DNA of 64,000 bases from Adiantum capillus-veneris (GCA_014529385.2 CM043971.1:28103709-28167708), one strand, 5' to 3'. Numbered from the stretch's first letter, positions 41,976 to 55,650 are shown. Notes: generated from the letters alone by a model not told the origin. Program-made: numbers and translations.

Positions 41976-42618
41976 CTAAGAAAACACACACACAAATGGT
42001 ATCTCAAAACCACTAGAATTTTATTCACCATATTTATATGTAGAACTCCTAGTAAGAAATTTATTTAAGGTAAAGTCGTTGTTAGAATCCTTGCAACCAT
42101 TTTCAGCATTCGTACACCAAACACCACTTGTCTAAAATACAATCTACTAACTCAACATTTTCCATCCTACACTTTATTAAAGATGAGTACTTAAAGTGAA
42201 AACTAAAAGCCACCCTTGTTGAGGAAACATGGATACAAGGTCCACCAAATGTCCAACCTAGACTACAAGAAAATAATTAGAGATTTGGCTTAGATTTGGA
42301 TTCAAAGGCCACCACTTATTCAAGTAAGATAACTCCACTTGTTTAAGACAGTAATGTTTGAAGCCCCACCACTTGTCCAACCTAGACATTGATTAAATTT
42401 TGGTAAGATTTATCACAAATCTAGAGTAGAATCAAGATTCTATGGCCAAGGTAGTCAAATATGTTAGACAACACACAAAGCATAAGAGCACTCTAGATTC
42501 TCGTTGAGCATAAACTAAACAATAATCAAATGTTATATTCACTTGAGATTTCATCAAATGAAAAATGAAAATGATGCATGTACTTGAGATTTCCATCCAT
42601 GTACAATACTTTACAATG

Positions 42619-43167
42619 TCAAGTAAAGTTATAGTTAGCAAACAACTCTTCTCCTGCTTCAACTTGACAAATAGTCTCAATGCATACATGGCCATATTCT
42701 TCTGACTTGATGTGTGAAGAGGTGCATTTATGCCAAGGTGGCAAATTTGGATCAAATGTATAGCGTACGTTGGGACAGACTGTGAGAACTATTTATATAG
42801 CCCGACACGTTTCCTTCTTCTACACAACCAATAATGTATGATTGATCTTCCTCTTCTTCTATGTTTGGATCCTCTAGAAGAAAATATTTATAAGCTCTTG
42901 GAAATATTTTGCATATCTTTTTCCAGTCTTGAAATCTATACTTATGCCCTCCATAGTTTAGAATAGTCAAACCACTTTCCAGGGTAGTATGCACAAATAG
43001 CCCATAACCAGCTCCTTCAATACATGAAAGTCGCACTTCAAAATCCACACCGTTAATATGGAAAATTACATCTTTGGGAATAGGAAAAGTTGGTGTCCCA
43101 AAAGGATCTTCATGCCAATCATAGTGTGAAATACATCTAGTTTTTATATCACTTAACTCCTTTGTGT
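42619..43167 (-). CDS. SET-domain terminal exon with one frameshift (exon cassette 1)
   Basis: The acceptor is CTTTTTGCAG before 43167. SET motifs: CIEGAGYGLFVHTTLESG with LNYGG (start of the fold), GYINSSH (the pseudoknot NHS region), then PNVRYTFD and GEELFANYNF (the closing E-L-x-x-NY) before the stop at 42619. SET proteins methylate lysines using S-adenosylmethionine. The last part is one base out of frame with the first, just after NSSH (around 42785), so this copy is broken there or contains a sequence error. The Cys of the usual NHSC motif is not in its normal place. The phase-1 acceptor fits the donor at 45763, with a 2.6-kb intron full of repeats. Confidence 0.68.
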
Positions 43168-43254
43168 CTGCAAAAAGAAGAAAATATTATGCATAAAATA
43201 ATGACAATATCAAAGAAAGATATCATTATTTTATAGTCCAATAGGTCCATTGTA

Positions 43255-45250
43255 TGGAAGACTTAGAGTGCCTCTTACATGGTGCCTCCAAGGTTTCCAA
43301 AAAATAAAATCATTGGAAAAAAAAGGCCACTGTGTCTCCAATCTATTGCCCATTTGAAGCATAGAGAGAACCAAGGTCCACCACTTGTCCAAGCTAGACA
43401 TGGAGCATTGACACAAGATCCAACACTTATCCAAGAACCCTATAGTATATGTGGTAACATGGGATGCATTGATGCAACAAAAGTAGTCTAGCCTCCTCAT
43501 CCATCTCTTTTTTCTTGTAGCCTAGAGGGATTAGTTTCAAGGTCTATCACTAGTCAAAAACTACACATAGAACATTGATACAAGGTTCCACCACATGTGA
43601 AACCTATCATCTCTAGTAGCATGGATGGTTTGATATCAAGGTTCATCGCGTGTCCTACCTATACTCTATTGTAGCATATAGATTCTGGTTTGGTGGTACT
43701 ACACTTGTCCAAACTTGGCTTGTTGTTGATATCTGGAGGTAATCAAGGGTCCTCCACTTGTCCAAGTTAGGCATATAAAACAATTGCAAGGTCCACCATG
43801 TGTACAACATATGATTGATTATAGCATGCATGGTCTTATTTCATGGGCAACCATCTTCTCTCCAACATGTGTCCAACCTCGGCTCCATTGAAGCATGGAG
43901 AGAAGCAAGGTCCACCACTTATCAAAGCTATTATTTTCTCCCAGTGCTTTCAAAACCCATAATACGTTGTACATGGGGGGGGGGGATTCTTGTTTCAAGG
44001 TCCACCCCTTGGCTAAGATTGGATCCATTGAAACATAAAGAGAAGCAAGCTCTACCATTTGTCCAAGCTAGGAGCCATTGAAACATGAAAACCCCATAAT
44101 ATGTTGTATACGGGGGGTGTTTTTCAAGGTCTACCACTTGTCTAAGCTATGGTCCATTGGAACATGGAGAGAAGCAAAGCTCCACCACTTTTCTAAGCTA
44201 GGATCCATTGAAACATGGAGAGAAGCAAGCTCCATTGTTTGTCTAAGCTAGGCTCCATTGGAACATGGAGAAAACAAGCTCCACCACTTGCCTATTATTG
44301 CATAGAGATTCTGGTTTGAAGGTCCACCACTTGTCCAACCTTGCCTTCATGTATGGAGATAATCAAGAGTGCAATGCTTCTCTAAGCTAGGGACATAAAA
44401 GAGTTTCAAGGTCCACTACATATACGATCTATGATGGGTTGTAGCATGGGAGGTTTCATTTTAAGGTTGACCACTTCTCCAGCTCCGCTTGTCCAACCTC
44501 AGATCCATTGAAGAATGGAGAATAAAGGTGTACCAACTCTCCAAAATAGGCAAGACAATCTCTATAAAACCCATGAATTGTTAATATATGCTATGCTGTG
44601 GAGTTTTGTTTGAAGTTCCACTCCTTATCCAAGCTACAATCCATTGAAGCATGGAACTAAGTAAGATATATCTCTAGTCCAAGATAGGATCCATTGAAAC
44701 ATAGAGAGAATCAAGGTCCACCACTTGTCCAAGCTATGCATGGGTAATTGATATAAGGACCACTACGTTTTCACCTATACTATGCTCTATCATGGATGGT
44801 TTCATATCCCACCAATTTTCCAACCTATTTAGTAGGTTGTATTATGGGGGTTTGGTTTCAAGGTACTTCACTTGTCTAAGGTGGGTTCCATTGAACCATG
44901 GAGAGAAACTATGTCTACCACTTGTCCGAAATATGCTCCTTTAAAACATAAAAACAAGGTCCACCACTTGTCCAAGCTAAAGTTTCTCTCCATTGAAGCA
45001 TGGAGAGAAACAAGGTCTACCACCTGTCCAAAATATGCTCCATTGAAACATAAAAGCAAGGTCCACCACTTGTCCAAGCTAATATAACAAATGGGTGTTG
45101 GTTACAAGGTGTACCACACTTGTCTAAACTAGTCTTCATGCAAGGTCTACCACATGTCCAAGCTATATGAGCTTGTTTTGAAGGTCTACCACACCTCTTG
45201 AAATTAGGATCCATGTAAGGTCCACCTTTTGTCAAGCTATGCATTTAATG
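43255..45250 (+). repeat. 22-bp motif array between SET and methyltransferase exons
   Basis: Motif copies now read AAGGTCCACCACTTGTCCAAGCTA on the plus strand, with CATTGAAACATGGAGAGAAGCAAG segments between. The order is irregular compared with the array at 48480-54300. A G-run lies at 43976-43985. If the splicing model holds, the array is intronic. Confidence 0.88.
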
Positions 45251-45762
45251 AGTACTAAAACTAAGTAAATTGCAGTACTTAAATACCTTTCCAAGCTCAT
45301 TAAGATTTTGGTCTCTAAGGCCGGCCACCACCACATGTCTAATCTATGCTCTAATTGATTACTTATGCTAGTTCTCAAAGTCCAAACATAAGCTCCCTTC
45401 TAGCAAGGTTAGTTTAAATTTAGGCTCCAGCACCTGTCTAAGCTAGGTTCAATTTATGAAGCATCACCATTTAACCATGCTACGATCTAATGTATCATAT
45501 CAAGGGGGTATTGATAAAAGGTCCAAAACTTATTGAGTTCAAGCTCTTAAGTAATTAAGTCTTTGTGAGTATTAAATGTTATAGTTTTAGTCTACAGATC
45601 CACCATTCAAAAACTCAAGTAATTTACTATTTACATTCAAACCTTGAATGCTTGAGATAAAAAATACAAACTCAATCAATACTATATAAAGCAAAATCTA
45701 ACATTAAGAGTATCAAATCAGTAACAAGAAACACTAACATGCACAAGAAACTCAAAACATAC

Positions 45763-48415
45763 GTGTCTCCATTTCCAAAAAGTCCTCCATTGACAGAGGA
45801 TGGTGTTGTTGTTGTTCTTCTTCTCTTTGTGGAGAGCACTCCTCTGTAACAGGCACAATGTCGCCTGATTGCGAAGTGGATTGTTGAAGTCCAGCCCATT
45901 TTTCTATATCTTCATGAGACTTAACAAAGTCTAGCAGCATGGTCTCCACGCTTTTTGCCTCCTCCACACTATCAATTAAGCAGATAACTTCTTTTTTCTG
46001 TTGTATTCCTTCTTGTGCAACCAAGGAGCCATCACCAAAAACATCAACAAGCTTGCGGTCTTCAAAACAATATGTACGAATGTAGTGCTTGACCAAAGCT
46101 CTTTTTTTGGCCTCCAAATATTGCAAATCTGACATATCGTTATCTGCTACTTGAAGAAGAGAACAATCAATTGGCATGGGATGTTCCTCTGATCTTCTTC
46201 TCAGGTCTTCAAATGCATTGCCTTGTCCCAAGAAGGCAATAACTGTTAGGAATTGAATTGCTCCTTTGCAAGGAGCTGATGGAAAGTGATGCAATGCACC
46301 ACAACAATGGTAGCTCAGATTATCTCCCATGGCGTGAAAGGCACATTGCAATTTTGTGAAGTTAGTGAAATCCACAAATGCAAGAAAGACAAATCCAGGA
46401 TCTGTTGACCCTCCAGCAATAGCCAAGATCCCATCCAAAGCATTGTTAAATGTCTCCTCACTCCACTTCAAATTGCCTCCAACGTTTTTTGTCATATCTA
46501 AAACACATAAGCCAATAGGCACTTTATTATTGAAGTGGCGCATCAAGTAGAGATTGCCTTCCATTTGTAGGCTCACCACATAGATTGACCATGGCAAATC
46601 TCTAGGCTCAGTTTTCTCCTTTTGAAGGTGAATTGCCCATTGCATGTATTTTATTGCTCCATCTGGAAAAGCCATTTTCTTTGTTCCACGCGTCAAACTA
46701 GATCTGATCCATTCCTCGCATAGCATTAAAATTGTTTTATAAACAACATCATTGATGTTATACATTTTGACCACCTCCTCCCAGTCTTTACATGGTGAAG
46801 ACTCATTCAAATTGTTGAAGCCTTCAAGAAGTGCATCTTGAATCAATTTGTCTTGCTTCAACTGCTTGATTCGATCATACATGTCAGTTGCATCACCATC
46901 CTTTGCACTCTTTGACAGTAAAATCTTCTCATCTCTAATCTCTTCTTGAATAGTCTTTACCTCTGATTCCTCAAGGCCACAAAGGTATCTAAATACAGTT
47001 GTTGGGGGTTTCTTATTCTCCTCTTCTAGATTTTCAATGATTTCTATCCAGCAATCATAAACTAAATCAGAGTACGTGACCATGTGTGCCTGTTTAGCAA
47101 TCCAACTTGCTGCTGCACTCATTCTTGCCAATCGAAGAAAAGCCTAAAAAGAAATAGAGAAATAATTAAACTATTGAGCAAGATTTGTTAATTAAACACT
47201 ATCAAAAAGACAAAGAAAATAACTTACATCCCATCCGGCACGAGATGCATGTCCCTCTGCAATTCCACTTGCTGCCTTTGGTGGTCGTCCTGAGAAGATC
47301 CATTGACTCCGTAAATGTCTCAATATTTGGCTGTAAGGTTGCTTGACATACAATGCCTGAGCCTCCTCATTTGCAATGGCAGATATAGCAGTTGCAACAA
47401 ATGGAGGAGCATTCACAACAATGCGAGCCTTTCTAAATTTATACACGCTAATCAGTCTTTCAAAGATCTCTTTGTTGTTTTGTTCATTGTGAAGCAAAAC
47501 TTTTGCAGCATAGATTGAATGCTGCCCATCAAGAATCCAATAATGATAATCTTTAATTTTTTGCTCCTCTACCTCTTCTACTGCCAAAGGAGTCCCCTTC
47601 TTTGATTTTGCATTTCGAACAGGCATCAAATATGCACATGCTGCAGGCTTGGTCGTACTCCGTGAAAATCCAAATAACACACTTTCAGCGTGTTTTTTAT
47701 CCATAATACGTGCATTATAGTGATCAGGAGCAAGCCAACAATTTTGAATAGGGATATCAAATTCCCTATATTGGAAAGGAAAATAATTTATGTACTTATT
47801 CATTCCACCTGTATCTTTTTCTTGTCCTTTCATGGCCTCAGCTTCTAAAACATCTGGATCCACAATTCTCATCTTTGACATTGAACCCTCTGTTGATGAG
47901 GATGCCAAAGATGCCTTGTCTACATCCAAAATGGAACTAGTTCGCTTAGCTTCTACTTTCTGCACTTTTGCTTGCTTCTTTGTGGATGGTGGTCGTGAAG
48001 CTTTCACCTTTTTTCGTTGTAGTGTGGCAATGATGGAGCTTTGAAGTTGATCTGCTGTGATATTTGGATTTGATTCTGCAAACTTCCATCCTCGAGAAAA
48101 CATTGTCTCTTCTTTGTTTCTAGACATGCGCTCCAATGCATATGCTCCTGGAGATAGTTGAAATTCTAGATTCATTGGAACTAGAATGTCAATGCATTCC
48201 ACCTCTGGATGACTATCAACTACAGAGACAGATGCTTCCACAACTTGTCCAACATCTTCAAACAAGCTGTCATTCTCCTTTTTGGCAATAAATAGATGCA
48301 CCTTATGAAATTGTGCACCCTCTATACCATGTATGTCCAAATACCATTTCCTAAGATCATTGCAAGTATAGTCAACTGAGACAGCAACCCTTGCAACCTG
48401 TTTTTTTGGAGCCAT
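45763..48415 (-). CDS. ParB-like and degenerate DNA methyltransferase fusion, two coding exons
   Basis: Exon 1 is 48415-47228 and exon 2 is 47143-45763, joined by an 84-bp intron (GTAAGT to TTTTTAG) in phase 0. This gives 856 codons plus one base. A 5' untranslated exon is implied by the acceptor TTTGTTTCAG at 48424-48421. Residues about 226-305 look like a ParB/DGQHR-type domain: LAPDHYNARIMD, then YWILDGQHSIYAAKVLL. The second half resembles a beta-class N4/N6 DNA methyltransferase: VLDMTKNVGG sits where DPPY/DPPW belongs, LVDVFGDGSLVAQ where the SAM-binding DPFxGxG belongs, and KKRALVKHYI before it. Both catalytic boxes are altered, so it probably binds DNA without methylating. The ParB-methyltransferase order is known from bacteria and phages, which suggests distant horizontal origin. 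The exon ends at a phase-1 donor, C then GTATGT; without splicing it stops six bases later at TGA. Confidence 0.72.
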
Positions 48416-48479
48416 CTTTCCTGAAACAAAAAAAACCAAATGTTATTTTAACATATACTTTTTTGTAATGGATTAAGTT

Positions 48480-51400
48480 TGTGTGAATACAAGTTCCACC
48501 ACTTGTTCAAGCTAGATCTAAGCAAGTATACATAGTGATCATTTAAGCTAGTAAACTAAGGGAAGGGAGAAGTAAGGTCCACCACTTGTCCAAGCTCAGC
48601 TCTAGACAACATGGAGAGATTGAGGTCTACTAATTGTCTAATATAGGCTAACTATATTGAAACATAGAGAGAAGCAAAGGTCCACCACTTGTCCAATCTA
48701 GGGTCCATTGAAACATGGAGAGAAGGATGCTCCACCATTTGTCCAAAATAGGCTCCATTGAAACATGAAGAGAAGCAAGATGCACCATGTCTTTGAGATG
48801 CTAGGCTCCATTGAAATACCTTAAACCCATGATATTTTGTATATGTGGGGTTTAAATTCAAGGTCCACCACTTGTCCAACCTATTATCCCTAGTAGCATG
48901 AGTGGTTTGGTCTCAAGATTCACCACTTTTCCACTCTATGTCATTATATTAAGAAGATCTGGGTGTTAAGGTCCACCACTTGTCCAACCTATAAGGCTAT
49001 ATCTTAAATGGTATTATTTACCACCACTTGGAATGCACATGATGGGTTTTACATAGGGGTATGGTTCCAAGGTCCACCACTTGTCCAAGCTAACTCTATT
49101 GAAACATAGAGAGAATCAAAGGTCCACCACTTGTCCAAGCTAGGCTCCATTGAAACATGGAGAGAAGGATGCTCCACCATTTGTCCAAGCCAGGTTTGAT
49201 TGAAACATGAAGAGAAGCAAGCTGCACCATGTCTCCAAAATGCTAGGCTCCATTGAAATATCTTAAACCCATGATATTTCGTACATGGGGGGTTTACATT
49301 CAAGGTCCACCACTTGTCCAACCTATTATCACTAGTAGCATGAGTGGTTTGATGTCAAGATTCACCACTTTTCTACTCTATGTCATTATATTAAGAAGAT
49401 CTGGGTGTTAAGGTCCACCACTTGTCCAACCTATAAGGCTATATCTTAAAGGGTATTCTTTCTCACCACTTGGAATGACCATGATAGGTTTTACATGGGG
49501 GTTTGGTTCCAAGTTCCACCACTTGTCCAAGCTAACTCTATTGAAACATAGAGAGAAGCAAAGGTCCACCACTTGTCTAAGCTAGGGTCCATTGAAACAT
49601 GGAGAGAAGGATGCTCCACCATTTGTCCAAGATAGGCTCCATTGAAACATGAAGAGAAGCAAGCTGCACCATGTCTCCAAGATGCTAAGATCCATTGAAA
49701 TACCTTAAACCCATGATATTTTGTACATGGGGAGTTTACATTCAAGGTCCACCACTTGTCCAACCTATTATCTCTAGTAGCATGAGTGGTTTGGTCTCAA
49801 GATTCACCACTTTTCCACTCTATGTCATTACGTTAAGAAGATCTGGGTGTTAAGGTCGACCACTTGTCCAACCTATAAGGGTATATCTTAAAGGGTATTC
49901 TTTCTCACCACTTGAAATGTCCATGATATGTTTTACATGGGGGTTTGGCTCAAGGTCCACCACTTGTCCAAGCTAACTCTATTGAAACATAGAGAGAAAC
50001 AAAGGTCCACCACTTGTCCAAGCTAGGCTCCATTGAAACATGGAGAGAAGGATCCTCTACCATTTGTCGAAGCTAACTCTATTGAAACATGGGGGTTTAC
50101 ATTCAAGGTCCACCACTTGTCCAACCTATTAACGCTAGTAGCATGAGTGGTTTGGTCTCAAGATTCACCACTTTTTCACTCTATGTCATTATATTAAGAA
50201 TATTTGGGTGTTAAGGTCCACCACTTGTCCAACCTATAAGGCTATATCTTAAGGGTTATTCTTTCTCACCACTTGGAGTGACCAGCATAGGTTTTACATG
50301 GGGGTTTTGTTTCAAGGTCCACCACTTGTCCAAGCTAACTCTATTGAAACATAGAGAGAATCAAAGGTCCACCACTTGTCCAAGCTAGGGTCCATTGAAA
50401 CATGGAGAGAAGGATGCTCCACCATTTGTCCAAGATACGCTCCATTGAAACATGAAGAGAAGCAAGCTACACCATGTCTCCAAGATGCTAGGCTCCATTG
50501 AAATACCTCAAACCCATGATATTTTGTACATGGGGGTTTACATTCAAGGTCCACCACTTGTCCAACCTATTATCTCTAGTAGCATGAGTGGTTTGGTCTC
50601 AAGATTCACCATTTTTCCACTCTATGTCATTCTATTAAGAATATCTGGGTGCTAAGGTCCACCACTTGTCCAACCTATAAGGCTATATCTTAAACTTTAT
50701 TCTTTCTCACCACTTGGAGTTACCAAGATAGGTTTTACATGGTAGTTTGGTTCCAAGGCCCACCACTTGTCCAAGCTAACTCTATTGAAACATAGAGAGA
50801 AGCAAAGGTCCACCACTTGTCCAAGCTAGGCTCCATTGAAACATGGAGAGAAGGATGCTCCACCATTTGTCCAAGATAGGCTCCATTGAAACATGAAGGG
50901 AAGCAATCTGCACCATGTCTCCAAGATTCTAGGATCCATTGAAATACCTTAAACCCACGATATTGTTACATGGGGGTTAACGTCAAGGTCAGTCACTTTT
51001 CCAAGCTATTATCCCTAGTAGCATGAGTGGTTTGGTCTCAAGATTTACCACTTTTCCACTCTATGTCATTATATTATGAAGATCTAGGTTTTAAGGTCGA
51101 CCACTTGTCCAACCTATAAGGCTAGATCTTAAAGGGTATTATTTCTCACCACTTGGAATGACCATGATATGTTTTACATGGGGGTTTGGTTTCAAGGTCC
51201 ACCACTTGTCCAAGCTAACTCTATGGAAACATAGAGAGAAGCAAAGGTCCACCACTTGTCCAAGCTAGGCTCCACTGAGACATTTAGAGAAGGATGATCC
51301 CCATTGGTGGAAGATAGGCTTCATTGAAACATGAAAAGAAGCAAGTTGCACCATGTCTCCAAGATTCTAGGATCCATTGAAATACCTTAAACCCACGATA

Positions 51401-54300
51401 TTGTTTACATGTGGGGTTTAACGTCAAGGTCAGTCACTTTTCCAAGCTATTATCCCTAGTAGCATGAGTGGTTTGGTCTCAAGATTCACCACTTTTCCAC
51501 TCTATGTCATTATATAAAGAAGATCTAGGTGTTAAGGTCGACCACTTGTCCAACCTATAAGCGTATATCTTAAAGGGTATTCTTTCTCACCACTTGAAAT
51601 GTCCATGATATGTTTTACATAGGGGTTTGGTTCCAAGGTCCACCACTTATCCAAGCTAACTTTATTCTTCTCATAGAGAGAAGCAAAAGGTCCACCACTT
51701 GTCCAAGCTAGGCTCCATTGAAACATGGAGAGAAGGATGCTCCACCATTTGTCGAAGCTAACTCTATTGAAACATGGAAGGTTTACATTCAAGGTCCACC
51801 AGTTGTCCAACCTATTAACGCTAGTAGCATGAGGGTTTGGTCTCAAGATTCACCACTTTTTCACTCTGTGTCATTATATTAAGAATATTTGGGTATTAAG
51901 GTCCACCACTTGTCCAACCTATAAGACTATATCTTAATGGTTATTCTTTTGACCACTTGGAGTGACCATGAAAGGTTTTACATGGGGGTTTGGTTCCAAG
52001 GTCCACCACTTGTCCAAGCTAACTCTATTGAAACATAGAGAGAAGCAAAGGTCCACCACTTGTCTAAGCTAGGGTCTATTGAAACATGGAGAGAAGGATG
52101 CTCCACCATTTGTCCAAGATAGACTCCATTGAAACATGAAGAGAAGCAAGCTGCACCATATCTCCAAGATGCTAGCCTCCATCGAAATACCTTAAACCCA
52201 CGTTATTTTGTACATGGGGAGTTTACATTCAAGATCAACAATTTGTCCAACCTATTATCGCTAGTAGCATGAGTGGTTTGCTTTCAAGATTCACCACTTT
52301 TCCACTCCTATCATTATATTAAGAATATTTGGGTGTTAAGGTCCACCACTTGTCCAACCTATAAGACTATATCTTAATGGTTATTCTTTCTCACCCCTTG
52401 AAAGACTATATCTTAATGGTTATCCCTAGCTATTATTGCTAGTAGCCTGAGTGGTTTGGTCTCAAGATTCACCACTTTTATTAAGAATATGTGGGTGTTA
52501 AGGTCCACCACTTGTCCAACCTATAAGGCTACATCTTAAAGGTTATTCTTTCTTACTACTTGGAGTGACCATGATAGGTTTTACATGGGGGTTTGGTTCC
52601 AAGGTCCACCACTTGTCCAAGCTAACTCTATTGAAACATAGAGAGAAGCAAAGGTCCACCCCTTGTCTAAGCTAGGGTCCATTGAAACATGGAGAGAAGG
52701 ATGCTCCACCATTTGTCCAAGGTAGGCTCCATTGAAACATGAGAGAATCAAGGTGCACCATGTCTCCAAGATGCTAGGCTCCATCGAAAAACATTAAACC
52801 CACGATATGTTCGTAGATGAGGGGTTTACATTCAAGGTCCAACCACTTGTCCAAGCTATTATTGCTAGTAGCCTGAGTGGTTTGGTCTCAAGATTCACCA
52901 CTTTTATTAAGAATATGTGGGTGTTAAGGTCCACCACTTGTCCAACCTATAAGGCTACATCTTAAAGGTTATTCTTTCTTACTACTTGGAGTGACCATGA
53001 TAGGTTTTACATGGGGGTTTGGTTCCAAGGTCCACCACTTGTCCAAGCTAACTCTATTGAAACATAGAGAGAAGCAAAGGTCCACCCCTTGTCTAAGCTA
53101 GGGTCCATTGAAACATAGAGAAGGATGCTCCACCATTTGTCCAAGGTAGGCTCCATTGAAACATGAGGAGAAGCAAGGTGCACCATGTCTCCAAGATGCT
53201 AGGCTCCATCGAAAAACATTAAACCCACGATATGTCGTAGATGAGGGGTTTACATTCAAGGTCCACCACTTGTCCAAGCTATTATCACTAGTAGCATGAG
53301 TGGTTTTGGTCTCAAGATTCACCATTTTTCCCACTCTATGTCATTATATTAAGAATATGTGCGTGTTAAGGTCCACCACTTGTCCAACCTATAAGGCTAC
53401 ATCTTAAAGGTTATTCTTTATTACCACTTGGAGTGACCATGATAGGTTTTACATGGGGCTTGGTTCCAAGGTCCACCACTTGTCCAAGCTAACTCTATTG
53501 AAACATAGAGAGAAGCAAAGGTCCACCACTTGTCTAAGCTAGGCTCCATTGAAACATGGAGAGAAGGATGCTCCACCATTTGTAGAAGCTAACTCTATTG
53601 AAACATGGGGGTTTACGTTCAAGGTCCACCACTTGTCCAAGCTATTAGTGCTAGTAGCATGAGTGGTTTTGTCTCAAGATTCACCACTTTTTCACTCTAT
53701 GTCATTATATTAAGAATATTAGGGTGTTAAGGTCACCACTTGTCCAACCTATAAGGCTATATCTTAAAGGTTATTCTTTCTCACCACTTGGAGTGACCAT
53801 GATAGGTTTTACATGGGGGTTTGGTTCCAAGGTCCACCACTTGTCCAAGCTAACTCTATTGAATAATAGAGAGAACAAAGGTCCACCACTTGTCCAAGCT
53901 AGGGTCCATTGAAACATGGAGAGAAGGATGCTCCACCATTTGTCCAAGATAGGCTCCATTGAAACATGACGAGAAGCAAGATGCACGTGTCTCCAAGATG
54001 CTAGGCTCCATCGAAATACCTTAAACCCACGATATTTCGTAGATGGGGGGTTTACTTTCAAGGTCCCCCCAAGTTCACAATTGTCCAAGCTATTATCGCT
54101 AGTAGCATGGTTTGGTCTCAAGATTCACCAGTTTTCCACTCTATGTCATTATATGAAGAATATCTGGGTGTTAAGGTCCACCACTTGTCCAACCTATAAG
54201 GCTATATCTTAAAGATATTGTTTTTGACCACTTGGAATGTGCATGATATGTTTTACATGGGGTTTTGTTCCCAAGGTCCACCACTTGTCCAAGCTAGATC
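48480..54300 (+). repeat. Right subterminal array of the 22-bp motif with 441/362-bp higher-order units
   Basis: The marker GCTAACTCTATTGAAACATA recurs about a dozen times. Its spacings cluster near 441 bp (for example 49089, 49531, 49972) and 362 bp (49972 to 50334). The shorter unit lacks one internal segment. Each unit has about six variants of GGTCCACCACTTGTCCAA. The array is the inverse of the one at 35830-39800. A near-exact larger duplication covers about 52430-53080. There is no gene. Confidence 0.93.
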
Positions 54301-54444
54301 TATTACATATATATTATACATACAATATTCAACTAGATTCCCTACCTATCATGTCCAGTAGCATGGATGCTCTAGCTTGAAGGTCCACCACTTGTCCAAC
54401 CTATACTCTCTTATGTAAGGGAGATCTCGCTATAAATTCAAAAC

Positions 54445-54535
54445 CTTCCCGCCTAAATTTAAAATATCCCTCCCAAATCTTAAATATCCCGCCTAAATTT
54501 TAAAATATCCCGCCCAAATTTAAAATTCAAACTTT
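54445..54535. promoter_or_regulatory. Cluster of TCCCGCC-type sites in AT-rich DNA
   Basis: Three copies of TCCCGCC (one as TTCCCGCC), plus a fourth variant, sit at 20-30-bp spacing among AAATTTAAAATA stretches. E2F/DP factors bind TTTSSCGC-like sites, so S-phase control is possible. This is an inference from site resemblance only. Confidence 0.3.
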
Positions 54536-55389
54536 TTTATAAAAATTTAAATTTTACTACTTAAATTTAAATATTCCACGCGAAATTGATTTTAAATTCA
54601 AGTTTACCACAAAAAATATCATTATACCACCTAAATTCAAATATGCAAACCTCAAATCATTATATTGTACATAAATTCAAACAAATTCAAATTAACAAGC
54701 CTAAACTGATATTAGTTTGCATAGATATGAATTTATCACACCTAAATTATGTCACCATGTTAGAGAGAGTGGTTAGAGAATTTGAACAAGGTCCACCACT
54801 TGTCCAACCTAGATACCAAGAAGGATTGAGTGTACAAGGTATTGTTTGGAGGTCCTTATAGTCCAAGGTCTCAAGGTCCACCACTTGTGGTAAAGGGTCA
54901 CCAAAAAGTGTATATATTCATCCAAAGAAATACACGTATTTTTGGTCTACATGTCCTAGTTTAAACCATTTATGTCCATTAGGTGTATCACTAAACAACA
55001 CTACTATTTTTTGAAAACAGAAGTTACAATCATATCTACAAATGGATTAGAGAAAATCAGCTCAGCATACATCCAGAACTCGCTACAAGAATCGACTTTA
55101 ACAGATCACGCAAGTAAGTCTTCCATTCAATTTTACTAGTATTACAATGTGTTAGTTATTTGTGATATTTATGTATGTATATATACTATGTGTGCATATC
55201 GTAATTAAGTGTAATTGTGTATCTGCATTATGTATGAGTATTACAATGAAATAACACAAAATATACATACATACACATAGATAACACAGACGCACACATA
55301 CATGAGCATGTATTTTCAAGAGAGAGATAGCAAGATACAGAGATAGATATAGAGAGAGAGAGAGAGATAAATACCTATTTTTTTAGAGA

Positions 55390-55650
55390 GGAGAGAGAAA
55401 GATAACAGATTTCACTGTGTTTATGTATGTGGAAGAGAGGAAGACGATGTATGGGAATATGTGCACGTATTTTCAAGAGAGAGACAACAAGATAACATTT
55501 TTCATTGTGGTTATGTATGTGGAAGTGAGGAAGACGATGTGTGGGAATATGTGCATGTATTTTCAAGAGAGAGACAGCAAGATAACAGATTTCACTGTGG
55601 TTATGTATGTGGAAGAGAGAAGACGATGTGTGGGAATATGTGTATGTGTG
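55390..55650. repeat. About three copies of a 90-bp tandem repeat
   Basis: GAAGACGATGT recurs at about 55440, 55530 and 55620 within a unit that also has GTGGTTATGTATGTGGAAG and TTTTCAAGAGAGAGACA. It is not seen elsewhere in the window. Confidence 0.85.

Noticed and set aside
42432-42755. Separate 107-codon gene downstream of the SET start
   Set aside because: It is a shadow frame over the SET C-terminus; the meaningful frame there reads PNVRYTFD and GEELFANYNF.
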